From the NCBI RefSeq assembly GCF_001303895.1, contig NZ_LJSD01000009.1:1-64000 (forward strand): 64,000 nt of DNA. Reading direction: 5' to 3'. The number at the start of each line of letters is the position of its first letter. Position 1 is the first letter of the stretch. Both the position numbers and the translations under genes were made by a program. Shown piece by piece: positions 32,406 to 40,452 of this stretch. This stretch comes from Mesorhizobium sp. 1M-11. Its GTDB lineage: Bacteria > Pseudomonadota > Alphaproteobacteria > Rhizobiales > Rhizobiaceae. A model generated the notes under the pieces. The model had not been told where the DNA came from, searched no databases, and saw only the letters and a program-made list of their open reading frames with translations.

Positions 32406-33572
32406 CTAGTGCTCCGCGTTCGATCCGTCGCCGTTGCGGTGCATGGCGATCTCGATGGCCTGCATCGGGAAGTCGCGGCGTGCGGCGACGGAGAGGCCGG
32501 TGCCGAGCCCGGGTCCCTGGGGCAAGGCGACGTAGCCGTTTTCCAAAGTGGGAATGTTCGTGACCAGCGCGCTGCCGACAAGCTGCGTCGAGGCGATCCC
32601 ATCGAGGTAGAGCGAGGTCGGATATTCGCAGATCAGGAGGTTTGGGATCGCGGCGCTCAAATGCAGGCTGGCGAGCGTGGCGACGGGGGAGAATGTGTTG
32701 TGGGGAACCAGGCTTATGTCGAAGGCCTGCGCGAGAGCGGCGAGGCGCATCGCCCCGGTGAAGCCGCCACAAAGACCAATCGACGGCCGTAGATAGGCGG
32801 CACCGCGCGACAGGCAAAGCTGCTTGAAATCGTCAAGGCTGTAGATGCGTTCGCCCGTCGCAATGGGAATTGGCAGGCTTGCCTGCACACGCGCCATAGC
32901 ATCGGTCGAATCCGGCCTTATCGGATCTTCGTAGAAAAGCGGATAGACCTTGCGGATGCCGTGGCCGACGGCAATCGCCTGCGCCGGGTTGAGACGGCGA
33001 TGCAGATCGAAGCAGAGATCGACATCAGGCCCGACGGCTGCCCTGATCTCGAAGGCGAGTTTGATCGCATCGTCCATCGAACGCGCGAAATTGCACGACA
33101 GGGTGGCGCCGGCGCCGTCGAGGAAAGGATTGATGTGGCCGATCGCGGTATAGCCGCTATCGGCCAGGTCCGTGCAGGATCGGATGAGGCTTTCGGCCGT
33201 TTCGCCGCGCGCCTGCCCGTAGACCCGGATCCTTTCTCGCACAGGGCCGCCGAGCAGGTCGTAGACAGGCCTTTCCAGGCGTTTGCCCTTCAGGTCCCAC
33301 AGGGCGATGTCGATCGCCGAGATGGCAGCCATGGTGACGGCGCCGTCATAGTTTCCGAAACGATGCAGCGTGTCCCAATGGCGGGCGATCTGGTCGGCGT
33401 CCCTACCGACTAGGTAGCGCGCGAACTTTTCGATCGTGGCTGCTGTCGCTTCAAAATGTGCCCAGGCTCCGGCCTCGCCAAGACCGACGAGGCCATCCTG
33501 CGTTTCAATTTCCACCAGCAGGTATTTGTCGATCAGCAAGGGCTCGACGCGACTAATCGTGGACGTGGGCAT
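32406..33572 (-). CDS. Enolase-superfamily protein related to galactonate dehydratase, with altered catalytic residues
   Basis: 388 residues. Metal ligands are kept (CFDLHRR, FYEDPI, ATGERIY) and PHNTFSPVATLASLHL resembles galactonate dehydratase. At the second-strand position where the K-x-K base should be, the sequence reads AIGHINPF; the aspartate of the Asp/His dyad is replaced by serine in RPSIGLCGG. It may therefore catalyse a different reaction from the neighbour. The ATG at 33572 has AAAGG ahead of it. It precedes the other enolase gene in the same unit. Confidence 0.82.
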   Translation of the reverse strand: MPTSTISRVEPLLIDKYLLVEIETQDGLVGLGEAGAWAHFEATAATIEKFARYLVGRDADQIARHWDTLHRFGNYDGAVTMAAISAIDIALWDLKGKRLERPVYDLLGGPVRERIRVYGQARGETAESLIRSCTDLADSGYTAIGHINPFLDGAGATLSCNFARSMDDAIKLAFEIRAAVGPDVDLCFDLHRRLNPAQAIAVGHGIRKVYPLFYEDPIRPDSTDAMARVQASLPIPIATGERIYSLDDFKQLCLSRGAAYLRPSIGLCGGFTGAMRLAALAQAFDISLVPHNTFSPVATLASLHLSAAIPNLLICEYPTSLYLDGIASTQLVGSALVTNIPTLENGYVALPQGPGLGTGLSVAARRDFPMQAIEIAMHRNGDGSNAEH

Positions 33573-33719
33573 AGCTACCTTTTCATCTGATGGGACGGAC
33601 GTTCTGTCGCGCCGTCTTTCTGTTCGCGGAGCCGAGAGCAGAGCTCCGCCATTCATCGGCGCTCCGGCGCCGATGCGATCCTGATCCCGGCGTCCGTGAC
33701 GCCGACGCGGCCGCCTTTG

Positions 33720-35270
33720 TCAGGCGTGTGCGAAATAATGGAAATTCCAGTCGTTGCCGTTCGGCATGATGGCTGGCGCGATGCGGCTGGAATATCCGTA
33801 GCTGATGGCTTCGTTGGTCAGCCAGATGAACGCGGCCGAGTCATCCATGAGCTTTTGCATCTGCCGGACCTGAGCATAGCGCGCCTCGGGGTCCATGTTG
33901 GTGGAACTTGCCTTGTGCAGGGCGTCGAACTCGGGGCTGGACCAGCGCTGCCAGTTCCACTGTCCGATCTGTTCGCTCTGGAAGAAGCGGGTGTTGAAAT
34001 TGGGATCGACATGGGCGTTGAAGCGCAGAATGAACAGTTCCAGCGTTTTGCCGCCATCGCCTTTCCCGGCCGACCAGTAGGTGGCGCTTTCGCGCTGGTC
34101 GACTTTCAACTGGACGCCGATCTCCTGCAGTTGGGCCTGCGCAACCAGCGCCATGTTCTGGAAAGCCGGTTCGTTGAGGATGGTGATGGTGAGGGCCAGA
34201 TTTGACTGTCCGGCTTCGGCCAGCAGCTTCCTGGCCTTCTCGACATCGCGTTGATAGACAGGAGCGTCGGGCCAGTTGCCGTCGACGCTTTCGGGCAACA
34301 TCGCGTTGAGGCGTTTTGCAAGGCCCTCGTAACCTGCCTCGACGATCTGATCGACATCGACCCCGTAGCGAAGAGCCTGCCGCACTTTGAGGTCGGCGAG
34401 CGCGCCGTGCTCGACATTCATGCCGAGCCAGACGAAGCGCTGGCCGGGCATCGTGGACACTTTCACATTCGGCAGTTTCGCGAGTTCAGGATCGGCCCCG
34501 ATCGGCAGTTCGGTAAAGTCGATCTCGCCGGAGCGCAGTGCGAGTTCGGCCGTCTTGGCGTTGGCAATCAACTGCGCGACGCATTGCTTGAAGTCCGGGT
34601 GGCGCCGGCTGTAGTCGGGGTTTTCCTCCAGCACGACACGCTGCCCCGGCTCGAACGACGCCACCCTGTAGGGGCCGGAACCGACAGGCTGCTGGCGATA
34701 TTTCACGCCGCGCTCTTCGACGGCCTTGCGCGAAACGATGCAACCGGATCCACCGGCCAGGGCGACCTTCCAGAGAGCCGGCGAGGGCTCCGACAGGATA
34801 AGGCGGCCTGAATATTTGTCGTCGACCCTGACCTCGACCAGGCTTTCCCAATCGTCCTTGTAGGCCGAGATCTTTCCGTCGGCATCGGGCTGGCCGTAGC
34901 GCTCGAAACTGAATTTGACGTCCTCGGCCGTCATCTCCCCATAACCATCGGTGAACATCTGGCCGGGTTTCAGCTTGAAACGGATTTCCTTTGGCGAAAC
35001 CTGCTCGATGCTCTCGGCCGCGTCGAGCTCCCATTCGTAGATGTTCGGCTTGAAGGAGATCAATTTCTGGAAGATCGAGCGAATGACGTTCCCGTCGACC
35101 TGGCCGGTGCGGGAGACGGGATCGAGCGCTTCCGCACTCTTGGAGACACGCACGACAAGGCTGGTCCTTCCTTGCGCGGTTGTCGGTCGCGCACCGGCCA
35201 TCAGCAGAGCTGCGGCCGCGGCCGACGCTGAAAGCAGGCTTCTTCTGGTGAGGACAGGATGATGGGTCAC
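33720..35270 (-). CDS. ABC transporter substrate-binding protein, peptide/nickel family (family 5)
   Basis: 516 residues; twin-arginine-type signal (RRSLLSASAAAAALLMAGAR) and the family 5 core (RFKLKPGQMFTDGYGEMTAE, DVKFSFERYG, VRQALRYGVDVDQIVEAGYE). This periplasmic protein delivers the substrate to the DppBCDF-like importer encoded next to it. Members import peptides but also opines, sugar acids and glycosides; adjacent sugar-acid-type enzymes suggest a carbohydrate or conjugate (inference). Coupled by a four-base overlap to the following ATPase gene at 35267. Confidence 0.9.
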   Translation of the reverse strand: MTHHPVLTRRSLLSASAAAAALLMAGARPTTAQGRTSLVVRVSKSAEALDPVSRTGQVDGNVIRSIFQKLISFKPNIYEWELDAAESIEQVSPKEIRFKLKPGQMFTDGYGEMTAEDVKFSFERYGQPDADGKISAYKDDWESLVEVRVDDKYSGRLILSEPSPALWKVALAGGSGCIVSRKAVEERGVKYRQQPVGSGPYRVASFEPGQRVVLEENPDYSRRHPDFKQCVAQLIANAKTAELALRSGEIDFTELPIGADPELAKLPNVKVSTMPGQRFVWLGMNVEHGALADLKVRQALRYGVDVDQIVEAGYEGLAKRLNAMLPESVDGNWPDAPVYQRDVEKARKLLAEAGQSNLALTITILNEPAFQNMALVAQAQLQEIGVQLKVDQRESATYWSAGKGDGGKTLELFILRFNAHVDPNFNTRFFQSEQIGQWNWQRWSSPEFDALHKASSTNMDPEARYAQVRQMQKLMDDSAAFIWLTNEAISYGYSSRIAPAIMPNGNDWNFHYFAHA

Positions 35271-36247
35271 GAGCTTGCCTCCCTGGCGAAAGTTGACGTC
35301 GAAGCTTGATCGAATTGCAGTGAATAGGGGTAATGACAGCGAACCCTGCGGCCGCCATCCAGCGGCTGGAGCTCAGGCATCTTGTCTCGGCATTGCGCCT
35401 TCGCCACCGGACAGCGCGTGTGAAAGCGGCAGCCCGACGGCGGATTGACGGGGCTGGGGATTTCGCCCTGCAGGACGATCGGGCGCGCCCCGCGTTCGGC
35501 GGCGTTCGAGGCATCGACCGACAGCAGTGCCGTCGAATAGGGATGGGCGGGCCTTCGAAAAAGCGCTTCGGTGTCGCTCTCTTCGACGACCTGTCCGAGA
35601 TACATGACGATCACGCGGCTGGTGACGCGGCGGATGACGCGAAGGTCGTGGCTGATCAAAAGCCAGGTCAGCGACAGTTCTTGCTGGATGTCGATCAGAA
35701 GATTGAGAAGTCCGCCCTGAACCGAAACGTCGAGGCCGGCGGTCGGCTCGTCAGCCACGAGGATGCGCGGCTTCAGCAAAAGAGCGCGCAGGATCGCCAG
35801 GCGGCGCGCCTGGCCGCCCGAGATTTCGTGGGGATAGCGATCGAGGATTGCGGGCGAAAGGCCGAGACGGCCGAGCAGGGTCTCGATCCAGTCCCAGGCC
35901 TCTTCCAGTGGCAGTGCATGGATCTTGATCGCTTCTGCCAACAGATCCCGGATACGCATGCGCGGAGACAAGGAGGCGAGCGCATCCTGCATGACGAGTT
36001 GAACGGTGCGACGGAATCCGGACGGATCGGCTTTCAGGTGATCCGGAATAGAACGGTCGAGTATCCGGACCTCTCCCCCCGTCGCGGCACGCAGACCGAC
36101 GAGCAGCCGGCAAAGCGTCGACTTGCCGGATCCGGATTCCCCGACCAGGCCGACCCGCTCTCCCGCCTCGATGGCAAAGGAGACGCCGTCCAGGCCGCGC
36201 ACACGGCCGTAGCGGACCGACACATCGCTCAGAGAGACGGCGCTCAC
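35267..36247 (-). CDS. ABC transporter ATP-binding protein, DppF/OppF-like
   Basis: 326 residues. Walker A GESGSGKST, signature ISGGQARR, Walker B ILVADEPTAGLD, switch region LISHDLRVI, and the C-terminal oligopeptide-transporter extension with PSPVNPPSGCRFHTRCPVAK. The GTG at 36247 gives a four-base overlap (GTGA) with the other ATPase; upstream frame is shadow. One of two NTPases of the importer. Confidence 0.92.
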   Translation of the reverse strand: MSAVSLSDVSVRYGRVRGLDGVSFAIEAGERVGLVGESGSGKSTLCRLLVGLRAATGGEVRILDRSIPDHLKADPSGFRRTVQLVMQDALASLSPRMRIRDLLAEAIKIHALPLEEAWDWIETLLGRLGLSPAILDRYPHEISGGQARRLAILRALLLKPRILVADEPTAGLDVSVQGGLLNLLIDIQQELSLTWLLISHDLRVIRRVTSRVIVMYLGQVVEESDTEALFRRPAHPYSTALLSVDASNAAERGARPIVLQGEIPSPVNPPSGCRFHTRCPVAKAQCRDKMPELQPLDGGRRVRCHYPYSLQFDQASTSTFAREASS

Positions 36248-37230
36248 GCGATCTCCTCCAGCCGATGGCAGGCCGCCTTGCGATCCTTGCCATAGTCTCG
36301 CAGCGCCGGCCGCGTTTGCCGGCATGTATCGACCGTGTTCGCGCAGCGTGGGGCAAAGATGCAGCCCGCCACGGGGATGACCGGGTCCGGCACCTCACCG
36401 GGAATGAAGGCCAAGGGCTGATCCGCCTCGGCCTCGTCGATCATGCAGGCAAGCAGTGCGCGCGTATAAGGATGGGCCGGGCTGCGCATGATCGCAGCCG
36501 AAGTGCCGACCTCCACGACCGTGCCCCCGTACATGACGCAAATGCGCTCGCACAATTGCGCGACGAGGCCCAGATGATGCGAGATGAAAAGGATGGAGCC
36601 GGACAACCTTGTCCGCAGCTCCTTCAGCAGGGTGATGATCTGTGCCTCGATCGTGGCATCGAGCGCGGTGGTCGGCTCATCGGCGATGAGAAGATCGGGC
36701 TCGGCGAGCAATGCCATGGCGATCATCACGCGTTGACGCATGCCTCCCGACAGATTGGACGGATAGCTCTTGAGCCGCAGCCTCGCATCGGCAATGCCCA
36801 CAGCCGCGATGGCCGCCTCGGCGCGCTTGACCGCTTCAGCATGGGAAAGGCCGGGCCAGCGTCTCAGCACCACATCGACGAGATGCCGCTCGATCGAGAA
36901 CAGCGGGTTCAGGGCGGTCATCGGATCCTGGAAGATCATCGCCAGGCGCGTGCCGCGCAGCGCCTGCTTTTCCCTTTCACCCAGCGCCAGCAGATCGGTG
37001 TCGCCAAGCAGGATCTGCCCGCTGATATGGGTGATGTTGGCCGGCAGCAGCCCGATCAATGCACTGGCGAGGCTGGATTTTCCCGACCCCGACTCGCCCA
37101 CGACACCGACAATGCCGTCGCTCGGTATATCGAGATCGATGTTCTTGAGGATATGCGCCTCGCCACGAGGCGTCGTCGCCCTGAGGTCAAGATCGCGTAT
37201 GGCGAGAAGCGGTCCATCCACCGGCATCAT
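36244..37230 (-). CDS. ABC transporter ATP-binding protein, DppD/OppD-like
   Basis: About 328 residues: Walker A GESGSGKSS, Q-loop IFQDPMTALNP, signature LSGGMRQR, Walker B LLIADEPTTALD, and C-terminal cysteine-containing PVAGCIFAPRCANTVDTC. ATG at 37230 or 37227; both lack a strong ribosome site. Faces away from the two permease genes, which start at 37423 on the other strand. Confidence 0.9.
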   Translation of the reverse strand: MMPVDGPLLAIRDLDLRATTPRGEAHILKNIDLDIPSDGIVGVVGESGSGKSSLASALIGLLPANITHISGQILLGDTDLLALGEREKQALRGTRLAMIFQDPMTALNPLFSIERHLVDVVLRRWPGLSHAEAVKRAEAAIAAVGIADARLRLKSYPSNLSGGMRQRVMIAMALLAEPDLLIADEPTTALDATIEAQIITLLKELRTRLSGSILFISHHLGLVAQLCERICVMYGGTVVEVGTSAAIMRSPAHPYTRALLACMIDEAEADQPLAFIPGEVPDPVIPVAGCIFAPRCANTVDTCRQTRPALRDYGKDRKAACHRLEEIA

Positions 37231-37422
37231 CCACGGCTCGATAAAGTGGCAGGTTGACGTTGGGCGCCACTTCGCCTGGGGGCAGACCTGACAAAAAAAC
37301 AGCGCGCCGGCAAATGGAGAAACACCATACCCGCTATGGGGATTCACCATGACCGGATGCGGCATGTGGGTGATATCGTGTCTGAAAAAAGCGTTCCAGG
37401 GAAACGCCCGAGGAGGAGACAA

Positions 37423-38373
37423 GTGGCAGGCTCTTTTGTTCTGCGTCGCGTCGCAACGGCGGTGTTGTCGATCGTCAGCGCCATGACGCTGTTGTTCTGC
37501 CTTACCGCTTTTATCCCGGGCGATCCGGCGTCCGTGCTGCTCGGCCCACAGGCCAGCGCCGAATTCTCGCGCCAGTTCATCACCGAGATGGGTCTGGACA
37601 AGCCCTTGTATGAGCGTGTGCTCTTCTTCTTCGCCAATGTTGCGACGGGCAATCTCGGCGTGGACGTCATCACGGGCCGCCCCGTCAGCACGATCGTGCT
37701 GGATGTCTTGCCAAACACGATTGCCCTCGCCCTGGCATCGGTCCTGATTGCCGTCACGGTGGGATTGCCGCTTGGCATATTCGCCGCGACGCACAGAGGT
37801 TCCCGCTCGGATGCAGTCCTTGCCGTCGCCTCGATCGTGTTCGTTTCGATGCCGAGCTTCATACTGGGGATTGTCTTCCTGGTGGTTTTCTCCGTCTGGC
37901 TCGACTGGCTGCCCATCCTGGGGACCGGGACCGGTTGGCTCGACCAGCTGCAAAGGTTGATCCTTCCCGCCTTTGTGCTGTCCCTGGGCTATATCGGACT
38001 GCTCGCCAGGCTTCTGCGCACCTCTCTGATCGAGGTTCTCGGCGAAAACTACATCAGGACATCGCGCGCCTTCGGTATTTCGAACTGGCGCATCACCTAC
38101 ACCTATGCGCTGCGCAACGCGCTTTTGCCGACGCTGGCGACCCTCGGCATCATTGTCGGCCGCCTGCTCGGCGGCGCCGTGCTGATCGAGATCCTCTTCG
38201 CGCGCAAGGGTCTGGGAAGCACGCTTTACGATGCCATCGTCAGCCGCAACTTTCCTGTCATCCAGGGCGTGGTCTTCGTGGTCGTAGTCATCTTCGTGCT
38301 CGTGCAGCTTGCGGTGGAATTGAGCTATTCGCTCGTCGACCCCCGCATCCGCGCCGGCAGGCAGGAGCGCTAG
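37423..38373 (+). CDS. ABC transporter permease, DppB-like
   Basis: 316 residues, about six helices. Starts at a GTG with AGGAGGAGACAA before it, which beats the upstream ATG at 37336. N-terminal FVLRRVATAVLSIVSAMTLL and the EAA-like loop YIRTSRAFGISNWRITYTYA are those of DppB/OppB. First gene of the permease pair. Confidence 0.93.
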   Translation: MAGSFVLRRVATAVLSIVSAMTLLFCLTAFIPGDPASVLLGPQASAEFSRQFITEMGLDKPLYERVLFFFANVATGNLGVDVITGRPVSTIVLDVLPNTIALALASVLIAVTVGLPLGIFAATHRGSRSDAVLAVASIVFVSMPSFILGIVFLVVFSVWLDWLPILGTGTGWLDQLQRLILPAFVLSLGYIGLLARLLRTSLIEVLGENYIRTSRAFGISNWRITYTYALRNALLPTLATLGIIVGRLLGGAVLIEILFARKGLGSTLYDAIVSRNFPVIQGVVFVVVVIFVLVQLAVELSYSLVDPRIRAGRQER

Positions 38374-38376
38374 GCG

Positions 38377-39318
38377 ATGGTGCACGATACCGAACCGACC
38401 GCAATCGTCGCGGCGCGAAGCATGCCTCCGCGTCCCCGTCTCCACGAAACCGCGAACGCTCGTGGTCTGACAGTCGCCGGAAGCGTCGCGGGGGTGCTTC
38501 GGCAGATCGCTTCCAGGCCAGGCGGGTTCATCGGCCTGACCATTGTCACGCTCATCCTCTTTTGTGCGGCACTCGCGCCGCACATCGCGACGCAAGATCC
38601 GAACGCACTCGACATCATGCACCGCTTCGCGCCACCTTCGGCCGATCACCTTTTCGGCACGGACCAGCTTGGCCGCGATCTGTTCAGCCGCCAGGTCCAT
38701 GGCACGCGGGTGGCGATGGGCGTCGCCCTCTCGGCCATCCTGATCGGGCTGTCGCTCGGCATCGTGCTCGGCGTGGCCGGCGCCTATACGACACCGGCCA
38801 TCGAACGCACGATCACTATCCTGTTCGACGCCGTGTCTTCGTTTCCCAGCATCATACTGGCGCTGGCATTGGTGGCGGTGGTGGGCCCTTCGCTGCCGAT
38901 GGTGGTGCTGGTCGTCGCACTCACATTGGTTCCGCAATTCGGTCGCGTCACGCTGGCACAGACCCTGTCGGTCATCAACGCGCCCTTCATCGAGGCCGAA
39001 CAGATCATCGGAGCCTCAAAGCCAAGGATCGTGTTCTTTCACGTCATCCCGAACGTACTGGCGCCCGTCGTCGTTCTTGCGGCAATGGAAATACCGGTGG
39101 TCATCGCGCTGGAAGCGAGCCTCTCCTTCCTCGGCCTGGGTATCCAGCCGCCACTCGCGAGCTGGGGCAGCCTGCTGCAGGACGGCTATCAGAACCTCTC
39201 CAAAGGATACGCCCCGGCAATCATAGCCTGTCTCGTCCTGGCCATCGCCACGCTCGGCTTTACCCTGTGCGGCGAAGCATTGCGCGACGCCATCGATCCC
39301 CGATCCCGTCGCGCATAG
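38377..39318 (+). CDS. ABC transporter permease, DppC-like
   Basis: 313 residues with the OppC-type N-terminus; HLFGTDQLGRDLFSRQVHGT is the hallmark, and the cytoplasmic loop EAEQIIGASKPRIVFFHVIP contacts the ATPases. Starts three bases after the dppB-like stop. Completes the importer whose binding protein and ATPases are on the opposite strand. Confidence 0.93.
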   Translation: MVHDTEPTAIVAARSMPPRPRLHETANARGLTVAGSVAGVLRQIASRPGGFIGLTIVTLILFCAALAPHIATQDPNALDIMHRFAPPSADHLFGTDQLGRDLFSRQVHGTRVAMGVALSAILIGLSLGIVLGVAGAYTTPAIERTITILFDAVSSFPSIILALALVAVVGPSLPMVVLVVALTLVPQFGRVTLAQTLSVINAPFIEAEQIIGASKPRIVFFHVIPNVLAPVVVLAAMEIPVVIALEASLSFLGLGIQPPLASWGSLLQDGYQNLSKGYAPAIIACLVLAIATLGFTLCGEALRDAIDPRSRRA

Positions 39319-39535
39319 ACCGCCACATCGAGAGATCTGGCAGGCGCAAGGCGAGGCAGGCGGTTACCATGTTCGCCCTGCCCGCCAGGCCACTGGGTGG
39401 CTGGTTGCGTTTGTCGCTGGACCGGTGCATTTTTTGCAATCTCTTCGATGGATCTCGTCGGACGCCAGGCCAAGAAGCACAAACGTCCGGAACGAGTGGA
39501 CACAAGGTTTGCAAGACGATGTCGGGAAGGCCCTG

Positions 39536-40390
39536 ATGAGGCGCTTGAACATCTCAACCACCATGGTGCGCAGCTTTCTGGAGATTGCCAATGAAGGCAA
39601 TGTGACCCGTGCTGCCGACCGTCTCAATTCCACGCAGTCGACATTGAGCCATCAGATCCGCAAGCTTGAGAACGAGCTCGGACGCAAGCTTTTCCATCGC
39701 AAGAACAACGTCATGGAAAAGACCATCGATGGCGAATTCTTCCACCGTCAGGCAGACAAGATCATCGACACGCTCGACCACATCGATCTCTATTTCCGGC
39801 CGAAACGGGACGTGGAGAGCATTTCGATCGGCATTGTCAACGACTGCGTCCGGCCCGGCGTCGTCGATATCCTGAACGCCTTCAACAAGACCTTTCCCGA
39901 TGTCAGGATCGAGCTGAAGACCGGCTCTTCCGTCAAGCTGACCAGGCAGGTCCAGGAAGGGGAAGTCCAGATGGCGATCGTGCGCGATCTGGCGGCGTCT
40001 CCGGTGATCGGCGATGTGCTTTGGTCGGAGCAGCTTCTGTGGGCTGGAGGGCCCGCCTACAAACATGACGACGGCCCGTTGCCGCTGATCTTCTTTCCCG
40101 ACCCTTGCGTTTATCGGCGTTACGCGTTGGAAGCGCTGCGGGCGCGCAATGTGCCGCACACGCTGATTGCTGAAAGCGCATCCTGGAGCGCCTTCGAAAG
40201 ATCGCTCCGCGGTGGCATGGGTGTATCCTTGGTAACGCCTGAGGTGTGCAAGGTCTGTGGCGCCGGGCTCGCCGACGAACATCTGCCGCCAGCACCGATT
40301 GCACATGCGTGCCTGGTGACGGGCAGGCTGTCGGACTACTCCCCCGCCCGTGATCTGGCAGAGCGCCTGAAGGCGGTCGCCATAAGCTGA
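39536..40390 (+). CDS. LysR-type transcriptional regulator
   Basis: 284 residues; helix-turn-helix in FLEIANEGNVTRAADRLNST and QSTLSHQIRKLENELGRKLF, then a LysR effector domain (SISIGIVNDCVRPGVVDILN). The ATG at 39536 has GGGAAGG ahead of it. It follows the permease genes, so it may regulate the importer and enolase enzymes (inference). Confidence 0.88.
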   Translation: MRRLNISTTMVRSFLEIANEGNVTRAADRLNSTQSTLSHQIRKLENELGRKLFHRKNNVMEKTIDGEFFHRQADKIIDTLDHIDLYFRPKRDVESISIGIVNDCVRPGVVDILNAFNKTFPDVRIELKTGSSVKLTRQVQEGEVQMAIVRDLAASPVIGDVLWSEQLLWAGGPAYKHDDGPLPLIFFPDPCVYRRYALEALRARNVPHTLIAESASWSAFERSLRGGMGVSLVTPEVCKVCGAGLADEHLPPAPIAHACLVTGRLSDYSPARDLAERLKAVAIS

Positions 40391-40452
40391 GCCTTTCGGC
40401 GGCCCGAAAACCTCACGCCGGCTTCGCAACCATTGCGAACGAAACGGAAACG

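Noticed and set aside
37231..38937. N-terminal extension of the DppD-like frame, making it 897 codons
   Set aside because: The extension runs antisense through the DppB/DppC permease genes; the ABC domain begins right after 37230.
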